Numbered from the stretch's first letter, positions 29,418-41,641 are shown. The stretch is 64,000 nucleotides of DNA from Leclercia adecarboxylata (GCF_006171285.1 NZ_CP040889.1:3100001-3164000); one strand, 5' to 3'. Notes: generated from the letters alone by a model not told the origin. Numbers and translations: made by a program.

Positions 29418-30488
29418 ATGCGCGTCGCCGATTTCTCCTTTGATTTACCCGAGTCCCTGATTGCCCACTATCCTATGCCTGAGCGCAGTAGCTGCCGCTT
29501 ATTGTCGCTGGATGGGCCGACGGGGGCGCTGACGCACGGTACTTTCACCGATCTGCTCGACAAGCTCAACCCGGGCGACCTGCTGGTGTTCAACAACACC
29601 CGCGTGATCCCGGCCCGTCTGTTCGGCCGCAAAGCCAGCGGCGGCAAGATTGAAGTGCTGGTCGAAAGAATGCTCGATGATAAACGTATTCTGGCACATA
29701 TTCGCGCTTCCAAAGCCCCTAAGCCGGGCGCGGAGCTGCTGCTGGGCGATGACGAGAGCATTAAAGCGACCATGACTGCGCGCCACGATGCGCTGTTTGA
29801 AGTCGAGTTTAACGACGAGCGCACGGTGCTGGATATCCTTAACGCTATCGGCCACATGCCGCTGCCGCCGTACATTGAACGTCCGGATGAAGAGGCTGAC
29901 CGCGAGCTATATCAGACCGTCTACAGCCAGAAGCCGGGTGCCGTAGCGGCGCCGACGGCGGGCCTGCACTTTGATGAACCTCTGCTGGAAAAACTGCGTG
30001 CGAAGGGCATTGAGATGGCCTTTGTGACGCTGCACGTCGGCGCGGGAACCTTCCAGCCGGTGCGCGTTGACAGCATTGAAGACCACATCATGCACTCCGA
30101 ATATGCCGAAGTACCGCAGGGGGTTGTCGATGCAGTGATGGCGGCGAAAGCGCGCGGTAACCGCGTCATTGCCGTTGGTACAACGTCGGTTCGCTCGCTG
30201 GAAAGCGCCGCGCAGGCCGCCAAAAATGACCTGATCGAGCCGTTCTTCGGCGATACTCAAATCTTCATCTACCCGGGTTATCAATATCAGGTGATCGACG
30301 CCCTGGTGACCAATTTCCACCTGCCGGAGTCAACCCTGATCATGCTGGTATCGGCCTTTGCTGGTTATCAAAACACCATGAATGCCTACAAGGCTGCGGT
30401 AGAACAAAAATATCGCTTTTTTAGTTACGGTGACGCGATGTTTATCACGTACAATCCGCAGGCTTTGAATGAGCGTGTCGGGGAATAA
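29418..30488 (+). CDS. queA: tRNA preQ1(34) S-adenosylmethionine ribosyltransferase-isomerase QueA
   Basis: 356 residues; transfers and isomerises the ribosyl group of SAM onto preQ1 in tRNA to make epoxyqueuosine, acting after Tgt. Conserved segments: [14 protein letters not shown] at residues 6-19, [17 protein letters not shown] near residue 52, [12 protein letters not shown] near residue 174, [18 protein letters not shown] sequence near residue 205 and [16 protein letters not shown] near residue 299. First gene of queA-tgt-yajC-secD-secF. Confidence 0.97.
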   Translation: MRVADFSFDLPESLIAHYPMPERSSCRLLSLDGPTGALTHGTFTDLLDKLNPGDLLVFNNTRVIPARLFGRKASGGKIEVLVERMLDDKRILAHIRASKAPKPGAELLLGDDESIKATMTARHDALFEVEFNDERTVLDILNAIGHMPLPPYIERPDEEADRELYQTVYSQKPGAVAAPTAGLHFDEPLLEKLRAKGIEMAFVTLHVGAGTFQPVRVDSIEDHIMHSEYAEVPQGVVDAVMAAKARGNRVIAVGTTSVRSLESAAQAAKNDLIEPFFGDTQIFIYPGYQYQVIDALVTNFHLPESTLIMLVSAFAGYQNTMNAYKAAVEQKYRFFSYGDAMFITYNPQALNERVGE

Positions 30489-30507
30489 GTCCGCGACAGC
30501 AGAATAA

Positions 30508-31671
<1,164 letters not shown>

Positions 31672-31693
31672 TTTATTTAATGAGGGAATTTTA

Positions 31694-32026
31694 ATGAGCT
31701 TTTTTATTTCTGATGCGGTAGCGGCAACAGGTGCACCGGCGCAGGGCAGCCCGATGTCTCTGATTCTGATGCTGGTGGTGTTCGGTCTGATCTTCTATTT
31801 CATGATCCTGCGTCCACAGCAGAAGCGCACCAAAGAGCACAAAAAGCTGATGGACTCCATCGCGAAAGGCGATGAAGTGCTGACTAACGGTGGTCTGGTT
31901 GGTCGTGTGAGCAAAGTTGCTGATAACGGCTACATCGTCATCGCACTGAACGATACCACTGAAGTGGTTATCAAACGTGACTTCGTTGCTGCCGTTCTGC
32001 CGAAAGGCACCATGAAAGCGCTGTAA
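31694..32026 (+). CDS. yajC: Sec translocon accessory protein YajC
   Basis: 110 residues with one membrane helix (SLILMLVVFGLIFYFMIL, about residues 22-39) and a basic cytoplasmic tail (RPQQKRTKEHKK) followed by a small beta-rich domain. It joins SecD and SecF in the accessory complex of the SecYEG channel. The ATG at 31694 follows tgagggaatttta; an in-frame ATG at 31664 overlaps the end of tgt and was rejected. Confidence 0.95.
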   Translation: MSFFISDAVAATGAPAQGSPMSLILMLVVFGLIFYFMILRPQQKRTKEHKKLMDSIAKGDEVLTNGGLVGRVSKVADNGYIVIALNDTTEVVIKRDFVAAVLPKGTMKAL

Positions 32027-32051
32027 TTAACTTTTCCCAAAGGGAACTGCC

Positions 32052-33899
32052 GTGTTAAACCGTTATCCTTTGTGGAAGTACATCATGCTGGTCGTCGTCA
32101 TTGTCGTCGGCCTGCTGTATGCGCTTCCCAACCTGTATGGTGAGGATCCGGCTGTTCAAATCACTGGCGCGCGCGGCGTCGCCGCCAGTGAGCAAACGCT
32201 GATCCAGGTCCAGAAAACGTTACAAGAAGAAAAAATTACCGCTAAGTCTGTGGCACTGGAAGAGGGCGCAATTCTTGCTCGCTTCGACTCCACCGACACG
32301 CAGCTCCGCGCTCGTGAAGCGCTGATGGGCGTGATGGGTGATAAATATGTCGTGGCGTTGAACCTTGCTCCTGCAACTCCGCGTTGGTTAGCTGCTATTA
32401 ACGCTGAGCCGATGAAACTCGGTCTCGACCTGCGTGGTGGCGTTCACTTCCTGATGGAAGTGGATATGGAAACCGCACTCGGAAAACTTCAGGAACAAAA
32501 CATTGATAGCCTGCGCAGCGATCTGCGCGATAAAGGCATCCCTTACACCACCGTGCGTAAGGAAGATAACTACGGGATGAGCATCGCGTTTCGCGACAGC
32601 AACGCCCGCGACCAGGCGATGGATTACCTGACCCAGCGTCACCGCGATCTGGTGCTCTCTTCTCAGGGTAGCAACCAGCTGCGTGCGGTGATGACCGATG
32701 TGCGTCTGAAAGAAGCGCGTGAATACGCGGTTCAGCAGAACATCAACATCCTGCGTAACCGTGTTAACCAACTCGGCGTAGCTGAACCGCTGGTACAGCG
32801 TCAGGGTGCTGACCGTATCGTGGTTGAACTGCCGGGTATCCAGGATACCGCGCGTGCGAAAGAGATTCTGGGCGCAACCGCGACGCTGGAATTCCGTCTG
32901 GTGAACACCAACGTCGATCAGTCTGCTGTTGCCTCTGGCCGCGTGCCGGGCGACTCAGAGGTGAAACAGACCCGTGAAGGCCAGCCGGTTGTCATGTACA
33001 AACGCGTGATCCTGACCGGTGACCACATCACTGACTCGACCTCCAGCCAGGACGAATACAACCAGCCGCAGGTTAACATCTCGCTGGATAGCGCGGGTGG
33101 TAACATCATGTCTAACTTCACCAAGGACAACATCGGCAAACCGATGGCGACCCTGTTCGTGGAGTACAAAGACAGCGGTAAGAAAGATGCCAACGGTCGT
33201 TCCGTGCTGGTGAAAGAGGAAGAGGTGATTAACATCGCCAATATCCAGTCTCGTCTGGGTAACAGCTTCCGTATCACCGGTATCAGCAACCCGAACGAAG
33301 CCCGCCAGCTCTCGCTGCTGCTGCGTGCCGGTGCGCTGATTGCGCCGATTCAGATTGTTGAAGAGCGTACCATCGGTCCAACGCTGGGTATGCAGAACAT
33401 CACTCAGGGTCTGGAAGCCTGTCTGGCCGGCCTGGCGATCTCCATCATCTTCATGGTCTTCTTCTATAAGAAGTTTGGTCTGATTGCGACGTCGGCGCTG
33501 ATTGCCAACCTGGTGCTGATTATCGGCATTATGTCCCTGATACCAGGGGCGACGCTGACCATGCCAGGCATTGCGGGTATCGTCTTAACCCTTGCGGTTG
33601 CGGTGGATGCCAACGTACTGATTAACGAACGTATCAAAGAAGAGCTCAGCAACGGTCGCTCAGTCCAACAGGCGATTGATGAAGGCTACCGTGGCGCATT
33701 CAGCTCCATCTTCGATGCGAACGTAACAACACTGATTAAGGTTCTTATCCTGTATGCAGTGGGTACTGGCGCGATCAAGGGCTTTGCTATCACCACCGGT
33801 ATCGGTGTGGCAACGTCAATGTTTACCGCTATTGTCGGCACCCGTGCCATCGTGAACCTGCTGTACGGCGGCAAGCGCGTTAAAAAGCTGTCTATCTGA
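32052..33899 (+). CDS. secD: protein translocase subunit SecD
   Basis: 615 residues from a GTG start (ribosome site aaaggga). SecD and SecF use the proton gradient to pull translocating proteins into the periplasm. TM1 is at residues 10-27; the large periplasmic P1 domain carries [15 protein letters not shown] near residue 123; five helices at the C-terminus include the conserved [24 protein letters not shown], whose Asp is needed for proton-driven function in the family. It is followed ten bases later by secF. Confidence 0.97.
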   Translation: MLNRYPLWKYIMLVVVIVVGLLYALPNLYGEDPAVQITGARGVAASEQTLIQVQKTLQEEKITAKSVALEEGAILARFDSTDTQLRAREALMGVMGDKYVVALNLAPATPRWLAAINAEPMKLGLDLRGGVHFLMEVDMETALGKLQEQNIDSLRSDLRDKGIPYTTVRKEDNYGMSIAFRDSNARDQAMDYLTQRHRDLVLSSQGSNQLRAVMTDVRLKEAREYAVQQNINILRNRVNQLGVAEPLVQRQGADRIVVELPGIQDTARAKEILGATATLEFRLVNTNVDQSAVASGRVPGDSEVKQTREGQPVVMYKRVILTGDHITDSTSSQDEYNQPQVNISLDSAGGNIMSNFTKDNIGKPMATLFVEYKDSGKKDANGRSVLVKEEEVINIANIQSRLGNSFRITGISNPNEARQLSLLLRAGALIAPIQIVEERTIGPTLGMQNITQGLEACLAGLAISIIFMVFFYKKFGLIATSALIANLVLIIGIMSLIPGATLTMPGIAGIVLTLAVAVDANVLINERIKEELSNGRSVQQAIDEGYRGAFSSIFDANVTTLIKVLILYAVGTGAIKGFAITTGIGVATSMFTAIVGTRAIVNLLYGGKRVKKLSI

Positions 33900-33909
33900 G
33901 GAGTGCGTT

Positions 33910-34881
33910 GTGGCACAGGAATATACTGTTGAACAATTGAACTACGGCCGTAAAGTCTGGGACTTTATGCGCTGGGACTACTGGGCCTTCGGCATTTCAG
34001 GTTTTCTGCTGATCCTGTCCCTCGCCATTATTGGCGTGAAAGGCTTCAACTGGGGTCTTGATTTCACCGGCGGTACGGTGATTGAGATCACCCTGGAAAA
34101 ACCGGTCGACATGGACCAGATGCGTATCTCGCTTGAGAAAGCGGGCTTTGAAGAGCCGCTGCTGCAGAACTTCGGCAGCAGCCGCGACATCATGGTGCGC
34201 ATGCCGCCAGTGAAGGATGCCAACGGCAGCCAGGAGCTGGGCAGCAAGGTTGTACAGGTGGTTAATGAAACGACCAGCCAGAATGCAACGGTAAAACGTA
34301 TTGAATTCGTTGGCCCGAGCGTCGGTGCGGATCTGGCCCAGACCGGTGCGATGGCACTGCTGGTGGCGCTGCTCTGTATCCTGACCTATGTCGGTTTCCG
34401 CTTTGAGTGGCGTCTGGCTGCCGGGGTGGTAATCGCCCTGGCGCACGACGTGGTAATCACCATGGGCGTTCTGTCGCTGTTCCATATCGAGATCGACCTG
34501 ACCATTGTGGCCTCGTTGATGTCGGTTATCGGTTACTCTCTGAACGACAGTATCGTGGTATCGGACCGTATCCGTGAAAACTTCCGTAAGATCCGTCGCG
34601 GTACGCCGTACGAAATCTTTAACGTGTCGTTGACCCAGACGCTGCACCGTACCTTGATTACCTCCGGGACTACCCTGATGGTGATCCTGATGCTGTATCT
34701 CTTCGGCGGTCCGATTCTGGAAGGCTTCTCGCTGACCATGCTGATCGGTGTCTCCATCGGTACGGCCTCTTCCATCTACGTCGCGTCCGCGCTGGCGTTG
34801 AAACTGGGCATGAAGCGCGAGCACCTGCTCCAGCAGAAAGTGGAAAAAGAGGGCGCGGATCAACCGTCCATCCTGCCGTAA
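33910..34881 (+). CDS. secF: protein translocase subunit SecF
   Basis: 323 residues from a GTG start with gaggag upstream. An RND-like partner of SecD with six membrane helices: TM1 near 22-40, then [13 protein letters not shown] (about 49-61) in the periplasmic domain, and C-terminal helices with [20 protein letters not shown] and [15 protein letters not shown], the region carrying conserved Asp and Arg residues. Last gene of the operon; a terminator follows. Confidence 0.97.
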   Translation: MAQEYTVEQLNYGRKVWDFMRWDYWAFGISGFLLILSLAIIGVKGFNWGLDFTGGTVIEITLEKPVDMDQMRISLEKAGFEEPLLQNFGSSRDIMVRMPPVKDANGSQELGSKVVQVVNETTSQNATVKRIEFVGPSVGADLAQTGAMALLVALLCILTYVGFRFEWRLAAGVVIALAHDVVITMGVLSLFHIEIDLTIVASLMSVIGYSLNDSIVVSDRIRENFRKIRRGTPYEIFNVSLTQTLHRTLITSGTTLMVILMLYLFGGPILEGFSLTMLIGVSIGTASSIYVASALALKLGMKREHLLQQKVEKEGADQPSILP

Positions 34882-34902
34882 CGGAAATGCTGTTACGTCA
34901 GC

Positions 34903-34934
34903 AAAATCCCGGTCTTATGGCCGGGATTTTTTTT
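34903..34934 (+). terminator. terminator after secF
   Basis: Stem aaaatcccgg/ccgggatttt with an 8-base loop, followed by tttt, 21 bases after the secF stop. Confidence 0.85.
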
Positions 34935-35023
34935 GCCTGCTCCTGACAAACACTCCTGACAGTATGCTGTCAGGAGCCCTGGCGTAGACTCCTTCTGACC
35001 CCAAACAACAGGCAGGAGGATGT

Positions 35024-35389
35024 ATGAAAAGTGTGATTAACTGGTTTGAAATTCCGGTTGCTGAGATGGATCGCGCCATCAAATTTTACGAGCCGGTGAT
35101 GCAGGTGTCGCTGAGACGCGAGAAAATGGACTGCGCTGAGCTGGCTGTTTTCCCTCATGACGATCCGGCTACCGGCGGCGCGCTGGCGAAATTTGATGGC
35201 ATTACACCGTCGCAGCAGGGCGCTATTATCTATCTGCATACTGACAATCTGGCGGCCACACTGGATCGCGTTTCGTCCGCCGGTGGTGCCTGCGTGTTCG
35301 GCCCGCTGGAGCTGCCGCACGGTATTGGCACCATTGCGCTCTTTACCGACAGCGAGGGCAACCGCGTCGGTCTTCATCAACCCGCCTGA
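35024..35389 (+). CDS. VOC-family (glyoxalase/bleomycin-resistance fold) protein
   Basis: 121 residues, a single vicinal-oxygen-chelate domain of two beta-alpha-beta-beta-beta modules: VINWFEIPVAEMDRAIKFYEPVM opens the first and AIIYLHTDNLAATLDRVSSAGG the second. It ends in FTDSEGNRVGLHQP, with the usual Glu/His ligand positions only partly clear. Ribosome site ggaggatgt precedes the ATG. It is followed 12 bases later by a WYL regulator and probably shares its transcript. Substrate unknown. K-12 has yajD here instead. Confidence 0.8.
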   Translation: MKSVINWFEIPVAEMDRAIKFYEPVMQVSLRREKMDCAELAVFPHDDPATGGALAKFDGITPSQQGAIIYLHTDNLAATLDRVSSAGGACVFGPLELPHGIGTIALFTDSEGNRVGLHQPA

Positions 35390-35401
35390 TCCGGAGAATC
35401 T

Positions 35402-36082
35402 ATGACCCGACGCGCTGACCGCCTGTTTCAGATTGTGCAGATCCTGCGCGGCAGGCGTCTGACAACGGCAGCGCATCTGGCGGACAGGCTGGGCGTGTCT
35501 GAACGCACGGTCTACCGCGATATCCGGGATCTGTCGCTCTCCGGCGTGCCGGTGGAAGGGGAGGCGGGGAGCGGCTACCGGTTGATGTCGGGTTTCGACC
35601 TGCCGCCGCTGATGCTGACCAACCGGGAATCGGAAGCGCTGATGGTGGCGATCCGCCTGCTCAAAACCTGGGGCGGGGAGTCGCTGTCGCGCGAGCTGGA
35701 GTCGGCGCAGGAGAAAGTGCTGGCGATCCTGCCGGAGGAGAGCCGCCGCAAGGCCGAGCAGACGCGCATCTATGCCCCGGATATTGCCATGCAGAACCAC
35801 TCCCGCAGCGGTTTCGATCTGATTCATCAGGCGATATCGGCCCAGAGGGTGCTGGCGCTGCATTATCGGGATGAAGCCGGACAGCTCTCTTCCCGCGAGG
35901 TGCAGCCGCTGGGGTTGTTCTTCTGGGGAGAGCACTGGCTGCTGGCGGCCTGGTGCGAACGGCGCGATGACTATCGCTGTTTCCGGCTCGACAGGTGTCT
36001 GAATATCACAATGACGGACAGGCGGTTTAGCGAAAGCGCGGACAGGTCGTTGGCGGATTTTCTCAGGAAAGTGAAGCAATAA
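35402..36082 (+). CDS. YafY-type HTH/WYL transcriptional regulator
   Basis: 226 residues: an N-terminal winged helix-turn-helix (about residues 1-60) with ADRLGVSERTVYRDIRDLSLSG, then a WYL domain (about 130-220) beginning AISAQRVLALHYRDEAG and containing HWLLAAWCERRDDYRCFRLDR. WYL proteins sense small ligands or nucleic acids and usually act as repressors. The tight link to the VOC gene suggests it controls that gene or responds to its product (inference). Confidence 0.85.
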   Translation: MTRRADRLFQIVQILRGRRLTTAAHLADRLGVSERTVYRDIRDLSLSGVPVEGEAGSGYRLMSGFDLPPLMLTNRESEALMVAIRLLKTWGGESLSRELESAQEKVLAILPEESRRKAEQTRIYAPDIAMQNHSRSGFDLIHQAISAQRVLALHYRDEAGQLSSREVQPLGLFFWGEHWLLAAWCERRDDYRCFRLDRCLNITMTDRRFSESADRSLADFLRKVKQ

Positions 36083-36109
36083 AAAGCCAGCTCTTGAGCT
36101 GGCTTTTTT
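36081..36109 (+). terminator. terminator after the WYL regulator
   Basis: Perfect stem aaaaagccagctc/gagctggcttttt with a 2-3 base loop and T run. It starts at the stop codon of the regulator and lies directly before a REP-type element. Confidence 0.85.
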
Positions 36110-36182
36110 GCCCGGCGGCGCTACGCTTGCACGGGCCTACAGGTTTGTAGGCCGGGTAAGGCGTAGCCGCCACCCGGCACCA
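36110..36182. repeat. REP/BIME element between the WYL gene and tsx
   Basis: Two inverted copies of the REP consensus: gcccggcggcgctacgcttg...gggcctac and gtaggccgggtaaggcg...gccacccggc. Typical 3' location between convergent genes. Related copies lie at 41645-41727 and 47448-47519. Confidence 0.85.
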
Positions 36183-36191
36183 ACCACCAGG

Positions 36192-37076
36192 TTAGAAGTT
36201 ATAACCCACAACCAGGTAACCACCCCAGCCGGTAGAGCGAACGCTGAAGTCACCGTCGCCGAAGTTCAGGCTTGCGTCGTCGTTCCACTGACCACCGTTG
36301 TGCCAGTAACGGGCAACAACAGAGTAGTGCCAGTGATCGTAGTTCAGGGCCAGAATGTGGCTGGACGCGATAGAGTCGTTGGTACGCGCTTTCTTACCGT
36401 TCAGGTCACGGAAGTCGTTGTCGCCCAGGTCTGAACCCCAGTCAAAGTTGGTGAAGCCGATGTAGCTCAGGTTGCCGCCCCACAGCTGGGTGATCGGCAC
36501 AAAGTATTTCACTTTGAAACGGTAGCCATCCCACTCGTTTTCGTTCGCTGCGCCGTAGTTCTGCCACTGGTATTTGGCATAAACGTTCATGGACAGGCTC
36601 ATCGGCAGACCGGTGTCGATGTCGGTACCCAGACCCATATACCAGGTGCTCTGACGACCGGACTTGTTGCGGCCCATGTCGTAGATGTAGTTGTTCGCGA
36701 AGTACCACTCTTTAAACGGACCAAACGCCAGGCTGGTGCCGGTCAGCTTGTCGATAGAGAAGCGCGGTTCAATCTCCATGAACAGTGGGGAACCGTGGTT
36801 CCAGATACCTTTCGCGTCAGTGTTACCACCGAAGAAGACCGGCGCATCCATGTAACCATAGAAATCAAACCAGTCTTTCTTGGCAAAGGCTTCGTATTCC
36901 AGGTAGGTATCGTTACGGATCTGTGGTCCAAAACGGGTGTGATAGCTGCCGACGACGTTAACGCTCTGGTGCCACCAGTCGGAAACGTACTCTGGTTTGT
37001 CGTTTTCTGCTGCCTGCACAGTAAAAGTAGAAGAGAGGGCCAGCGCTGCACCGGCTGCCAGTAATGTTTTTTTCAT
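36192..37076 (-). CDS. tsx: nucleoside-specific outer membrane channel Tsx
   Basis: 294 residues with a Sec signal peptide ([22 protein letters not shown], cleaved before AENDKPEY). The mature protein is a 12-strand beta barrel, rich in aromatic girdle residues and ending in Phe (VGYNF). It admits nucleosides and is a known phage and colicin K/microcin receptor in E. coli. Conserved ligand-channel residues occur near [20 protein letters not shown] and [12 protein letters not shown]. Expected to be controlled by CRP, CytR and DeoR. Confidence 0.95.
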   Translation of the reverse strand: MKKTLLAAGAALALSSTFTVQAAENDKPEYVSDWWHQSVNVVGSYHTRFGPQIRNDTYLEYEAFAKKDWFDFYGYMDAPVFFGGNTDAKGIWNHGSPLFMEIEPRFSIDKLTGTSLAFGPFKEWYFANNYIYDMGRNKSGRQSTWYMGLGTDIDTGLPMSLSMNVYAKYQWQNYGAANENEWDGYRFKVKYFVPITQLWGGNLSYIGFTNFDWGSDLGDNDFRDLNGKKARTNDSIASSHILALNYDHWHYSVVARYWHNGGQWNDDASLNFGDGDFSVRSTGWGGYLVVGYNF

Positions 37077-37154
37077 AATGATGCCACTGATTTGAAATCC
37101 CTTACGGGAGTGAAAAAGGCGCGAATTGCGTTTCTAAATATTTCGTGTTTCTGG

Positions 37155-37265
37155 GAGCCTATTATAGGAATCCTTGCTCACAAAAATATGTGTTGTTTCA
37201 CAGTTCTCTCACATACGTAATCGATTGCGTTCACGTTTGCGTATTTTTGACGAAGCGGATTGTAA
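37155..37265 (-). promoter_or_regulatory. tsx promoter region
   Basis: On the minus strand a TATAAT -10 (plus 37161-37166) lies about 90 bases before the tsx ATG. Upstream are several TGTGA half-sites (around 37180-37215) and a cgcaaacgtgaacgcaatcg block (around 37223-37243), resembling the CRP and CytR sites of E. coli tsx. Exact operators could not be fixed by eye. Confidence 0.4.
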
Positions 37266-37337
37266 TGGCAAACATCTTTGTTGCCAATGTTTACACTTCA
37301 GAGGAGAGCGGAACGCGAAACACGTTCCGCTGGGGGA

Positions 37338-37877
37338 TTATTGCTGGACGGGCTGAATATCGTGAATGCGGATAAAGCCGAGCTGATCCGGCGTCATGCC
37401 GTTTAACTGTAGCGGAATGTCGACATCGCTCGGTGCCAGCACGCTGGCAGGGGCGTTAATCAGCTGGGTCTGCACGTTCTGTTCCTGGAAGCTGTCGGTG
37501 GTGCCCTGAATCTGGCCCCACTCCACGGTGGCGCTGAAAGCCGGCAGCGGGTCGTTGGACTCCCCCTGAATGCGCAGCGTGGCGCGGGTGCCGTCGGCAT
37601 TTGGCGCGACGTTGACCATCGACATCTTCAGCGTACCAATCTGGCTGTTCAGCCGGGCTGGCGTATTCGAGCCCGGAAGCAGATAGACGCCGCTGGTCGA
37701 TTTGGCGTTCAGCGCGTTCTGCTGGGTGATTTTGACGGTTTCCTGGTTGAGCTTGTTCATGGTCGTATTCAGCGAACTGATGCTCTGGTTCATCTGACGA
37801 ACTTCGCTTTGCTGCGCGCAGGCGCTGAGGCTAAAGAGGCTTCCCACCAGCAGGATCCTCAGGTAACGTCTTGTCAT
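37338..37877 (-). CDS. yajI: YajI, DUF3251 lipoprotein
   Basis: 179 residues. Lipoprotein signal peptide with lipobox LSAC and lipidated Cys20. Immediately after come AQQSEVRQMNQSISSLNTTMNKL, a short heptad-like helix, and then a beta-rich domain ending IRIHDIQP. The +2 residue is Ala, so sorting to the outer membrane is likely. Function is unknown. It lies upstream of tsx on the same strand and is divergent from nrdR. Confidence 0.9.
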   Translation of the reverse strand: MTRRYLRILLVGSLFSLSACAQQSEVRQMNQSISSLNTTMNKLNQETVKITQQNALNAKSTSGVYLLPGSNTPARLNSQIGTLKMSMVNVAPNADGTRATLRIQGESNDPLPAFSATVEWGQIQGTTDSFQEQNVQTQLINAPASVLAPSDVDIPLQLNGMTPDQLGFIRIHDIQPVQQ

Positions 37878-38018
37878 GGCAATTATTTCCCTGAATTATC
37901 GGATTCTGCTAAGGGTAGTCAACCAGGCTGCCATTCGTATAGATCCTTTATCTCAAAAACGCTCCTTCTTTGTTGTGGGGCCAGTTCGGGGTAAAATAGA
38001 GTTCAGTCAACCCGATAG

Positions 38019-38480
<462 letters not shown>

Positions 38481-38484
38481 GCCC

Positions 38485-39588
38485 ATGCAGGATGAGATTT
38501 ACATGGCGCGAGCGCTGAAGCTGGCGCAGCGCGGGCGGTTTACCACCCATCCCAATCCGAATGTCGGCTGCGTCATTGTGAAAGATGGCGAGATCGTCGG
38601 GGAAGGTTTTCACTATCGCGCTGGCGAGCCGCATGCCGAAGTGCACGCGTTGCGCATGGCAGAAGAGAAGGCGCGGGGCGCAACCGCCTATGTCACGCTG
38701 GAGCCCTGCAGCCATCATGGCCGCACCCCGCCGTGCTGCGATGCCCTTATCGCTGCGGGCGTTTCACGGGTGGTGGCGGCAATGCAGGATCCTAATCCTC
38801 AGGTAGCCGGTCGCGGTCTTTACCGCCTTCAGGAGGCCGGAATCGACGTCAGCCACGGCCTGATGATGAGTGAAGCCGAACGTCTGAACAAAGGCTTCCT
38901 CAAGCGGATGCGGACCGGTTTTCCTTACGTGCAGCTGAAACTCGGCGCGTCGCTGGATGGCCGCACGGCAATGGCCAGCGGCGAAAGCCAGTGGATCACG
39001 TCGCCGCAGGCAAGGCGCGATGTGCAACGTCTGCGCGCGCAAAGCCATGCTATTCTCACCAGCAGTGCTACCGTGCTGGCGGACGATCCTGCCCTGACCG
39101 TGCGCTGGGATGAGCTGAACGCTGATACCCAGGCGCTCTATCCGCAGGAGAATTTACGCCAGCCGCTGCGCATTGTGGTCGACCGGCAGAACAGCGTCAC
39201 CCCTGCGCATCGCATTGTGCAGCAGCCGGGTGAAACCTGGTTTGCCCGCACCCAGCAGGATGACCGCAGCTGGCCGGAAGGCGTGCGCAGCATTATGGTG
39301 CCTGAGCATAACGGGCATCTCGATCTCGTGGTGCTGATGATGCTGCTGGGCAAACAGCAGATCAACAGTATCTGGGTTGAAGCTGGCCCGACGCTTGCCG
39401 GCGCGCTGTTGCAGGCCGGGCTGGTGGATGAGCTGATCGTCTATCTGGCACCTAAACTGTTAGGCAGCGACGCCCGCGGCTTATGCACCTTGCCCGGGCT
39501 GGAAAAACTGGCGGATGCACCGGCATTTAACTTCAGCGAGATACGTCCGGTTGGACCGGATGTCTGCCTCCACCTGACCACCGCGTAA
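38485..39588 (+). CDS. ribD: bifunctional riboflavin deaminase/reductase RibD
   Basis: 367 residues. The N-terminal deaminase domain (1-145) has zinc motif His50-Ala-Glu52 and PCSHHGRTPPC (Cys75, Cys84); the C-terminal reductase domain (about 150-367) starts with YVQLKLGASLDGRTAMASGESQWI-type sequence. Converts the GTP-cyclohydrolase product to the ribitylamino-uracil phosphate in riboflavin synthesis. The ATG at 38485 matches the E. coli start; a longer frame from 38410 overlaps nrdR. Confidence 0.97.
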   Translation: MQDEIYMARALKLAQRGRFTTHPNPNVGCVIVKDGEIVGEGFHYRAGEPHAEVHALRMAEEKARGATAYVTLEPCSHHGRTPPCCDALIAAGVSRVVAAMQDPNPQVAGRGLYRLQEAGIDVSHGLMMSEAERLNKGFLKRMRTGFPYVQLKLGASLDGRTAMASGESQWITSPQARRDVQRLRAQSHAILTSSATVLADDPALTVRWDELNADTQALYPQENLRQPLRIVVDRQNSVTPAHRIVQQPGETWFARTQQDDRSWPEGVRSIMVPEHNGHLDLVVLMMLLGKQQINSIWVEAGPTLAGALLQAGLVDELIVYLAPKLLGSDARGLCTLPGLEKLADAPAFNFSEIRPVGPDVCLHLTTA

Positions 39589-39678
39589 GGCTTGCCTAAA
39601 TAGGGAAGCAGTGCGCAAAATATTATGATAAAATCCGCCCCCCTGCGGGGCCACCAAATGAACCCGTTAAGGAAGAGT

Positions 39679-40149
39679 ATGAACATTATTGAAGCAGCCG
39701 TTGCTACCCCGGACGCTCGCGTCGCCATCACCATTGCGCGTTTCAACAACTTCATCAACGACAGCCTGCTGGATGGCGCGATTGACGCCCTGAAACGTAT
39801 CGGCCAGGTGAAAGACGAAAACATTACCGTTGTCTGGGTTCCGGGTGCTTACGAACTGCCACTGGCAGCGGGCGCACTGGCGAAAACCGGCAAGTACGAT
39901 GCGGTAATTGCGCTGGGTACGGTGATTCGTGGCGGTACCGCGCACTTTGAATATGTTGCGGGTGGCGCAAGCAACGGTCTGGCGCACGTGGCTCAGGATG
40001 CAGAAATTCCTGTCGCGTTCGGCGTACTCACCACTGAAAGTATTGAACAAGCCATCGAACGTGCTGGCACCAAAGCCGGTAACAAAGGTGCAGAAGCTGC
40101 ACTGACCGCGCTTGAAATGATCAATGTATTGAAAGCCATCAAGGCCTGA
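39679..40149 (+). CDS. ribE: 6,7-dimethyl-8-ribityllumazine synthase
   Basis: 156 residues (also called RibH); condenses the RibD-pathway product with 3,4-dihydroxy-2-butanone 4-phosphate. Conserved sites: [12 protein letters not shown] near residue 20, [11 protein letters not shown] near residue 55, [14 protein letters not shown] with the catalytic His near residue 88, and [11 protein letters not shown] near residue 112. It normally assembles a 60-subunit shell. The ATG at 39679 follows ggaagagt; upstream in-frame ATGs at 39625 and 39658 are unconserved. Confidence 0.96.
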   Translation: MNIIEAAVATPDARVAITIARFNNFINDSLLDGAIDALKRIGQVKDENITVVWVPGAYELPLAAGALAKTGKYDAVIALGTVIRGGTAHFEYVAGGASNGLAHVAQDAEIPVAFGVLTTESIEQAIERAGTKAGNKGAEAALTALEMINVLKAIKA

Positions 40150-40170
40150 TTTTTTTGTAAGGGGAATTCC

Positions 40171-40590
40171 GTGAAACCTGCTGCTCGTCGCCGCGCCCGT
40201 GAATGTGCCGTTCAGGCACTTTACTCCTGGCAGTTGTCCCAGAACGACATCGCTGATGTTGAATACCAGTTCCTGGCGGAACAAGACGTCAAAGACGTTG
40301 ACGTCGTGTACTTCCGTGAACTGCTGTCGGGAGTGGCGACTAATAGCGCGTATCTCGACGGTCTGATGAAGCCGTACCTGTCCCGTCTGCTCGAAGAACT
40401 GGGCCAGGTTGAAAAAGCGGTGCTGCGTATCGCACTCTTTGAGCTGTCTAAACGTGACGATGTGCCGTACAAAGTGGCCATCAACGAAGCGATCGAACTG
40501 GCGAAAACCTTCGGTGCTGAAGACAGCCACAAGTTTGTGAATGGCGTGCTGGATAAAGCTGCACCTGCGATCCGTCCCCGTAAAAAGTGA
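40171..40590 (+). CDS. nusB: transcription antitermination factor NusB
   Basis: 139 residues, all-helical. With NusE (S10) it binds boxA RNA in rRNA leaders for antitermination. The start [22 protein letters not shown] is the RNA-binding arginine-rich helix; the C-terminal [24 protein letters not shown] is the family signature. It follows ribE by 21 bases and precedes thiL. Confidence 0.97.
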   Translation: MKPAARRRARECAVQALYSWQLSQNDIADVEYQFLAEQDVKDVDVVYFRELLSGVATNSAYLDGLMKPYLSRLLEELGQVEKAVLRIALFELSKRDDVPYKVAINEAIELAKTFGAEDSHKFVNGVLDKAAPAIRPRKK

Positions 40591-40606
40591 TCCGCAAGCC
40601 GGAGTG

Positions 40607-40644
40607 TCGTACTGCCCATCGGGCGGTGCGGGCTCCGGTTTTTT
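40607..40644 (+). terminator. hairpin between nusB and thiL
   Basis: An imperfect stem from gccggagtgtcg... to ...gggctccggttttttt after the nusB stop, with a T run tttttt. It may reduce transcription into thiL, whose ATG is at 40670. Confidence 0.55.
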
Positions 40645-40669
40645 TATTTTCTTTGCTGAGGCATAACGT

Positions 40670-41641
40670 ATGGCATGCGGCGAATTTTCCCTGATTGCCC
40701 GTTATTTTGACCGAGTCAGAAGCTCGCGTCGCGATGTGGAAACCGGCATCGGCGACGACTGTGCACTTCTCAATATTCCCGATAAACAGACGCTGGCAAT
40801 CAGCACCGACACGTTAGTGTGCGGCCACCATTTTCTGCCGGATATCGATCCTGCCGATCTGGCGTATAAAGCGCTGGCGGTGAACCTGAGCGATCTGGCG
40901 GCAATGGGAGCCGATCCGGCGTGGTTAACCCTCGCGCTGACCCTGCCGAAGGTCGATGAAAGCTGGCTTGAGGCCTTCAGCGACGCGCTGTTTGAACAGC
41001 TTAACTACTACGATATGCAGTTGATCGGTGGCGATACCACCGCCGGACCGCTGTCGATGACGCTGGCGATCCACGGCTACGTGCCGGCAGGGCGCGCGCT
41101 GAAACGCTCTGGCGCGAAGCCCGGCGACTGGATCTACGTGACCGGTACGCCGGGCGATAGCGCGGCAGGACTGGCCATTTTGCAGAAGCAATTCGTGGTG
41201 GAAAACGACGATGACGCGGCCTATTTCCTGCAACGTCATCTGCGCCCGACGCCGCGTATTTTGCAGGGGCAGGCGCTGCGCGATCGCGCCAGCGCTGCCA
41301 TCGATCTGTCGGATGGCCTGATCTCCGATCTCGGGCATATCCTCAAGGCCAGCGGCGTTGGCGCGCGAGTCGATCTGAACGAATTCCCGCTCTCAGAGGC
41401 GATGCGCAGGCATGTCGAGCCAGAGCGCGCCTTACGCTGGGCGCTCTCCGGCGGCGAAGATTATGAGCTGTGCTTTACCGTTCCTGAGCTTAATCGCGGA
41501 ACGCTGGATGTGGCGTTAGCCAATCTGGGGGCGCGGTACACCTGTATCGGGCAGATCATGCCGGAAAGCGAAGGGCTGCAGTTTGTGCAGAACGGCGAGC
41601 CGGTGACGCTCGACTGGAAAGGGTACGATCACTTCGCTTGA
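40670..41641 (+). CDS. thiL: thiamine-monophosphate kinase
   Basis: 323 residues; phosphorylates thiamine monophosphate to the active diphosphate with ATP. PurM-like fold: [12 protein letters not shown] at residues 4-15, [12 protein letters not shown] near residue 26, STDTLV near residue 45, [19 protein letters not shown] near residue 73, [11 protein letters not shown] near residue 120 and [14 protein letters not shown] near residue 211. As I recall, E. coli ThiL is 325 residues and ends in two further residues that run into the start of pgpA; here the protein stops after YDHFA and pgpA is missing. Confidence 0.95.
   Translation: MACGEFSLIARYFDRVRSSRRDVETGIGDDCALLNIPDKQTLAISTDTLVCGHHFLPDIDPADLAYKALAVNLSDLAAMGADPAWLTLALTLPKVDESWLEAFSDALFEQLNYYDMQLIGGDTTAGPLSMTLAIHGYVPAGRALKRSGAKPGDWIYVTGTPGDSAAGLAILQKQFVVENDDDAAYFLQRHLRPTPRILQGQALRDRASAAIDLSDGLISDLGHILKASGVGARVDLNEFPLSEAMRRHVEPERALRWALSGGEDYELCFTVPELNRGTLDVALANLGARYTCIGQIMPESEGLQFVQNGEPVTLDWKGYDHFA

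Noticed and set aside
34970..36079. 369-codon open frame antisense to the VOC and WYL genes
   Set aside because: The plus-strand genes have recognisable VOC, HTH and WYL domains and ribosome sites; the antisense product has none.
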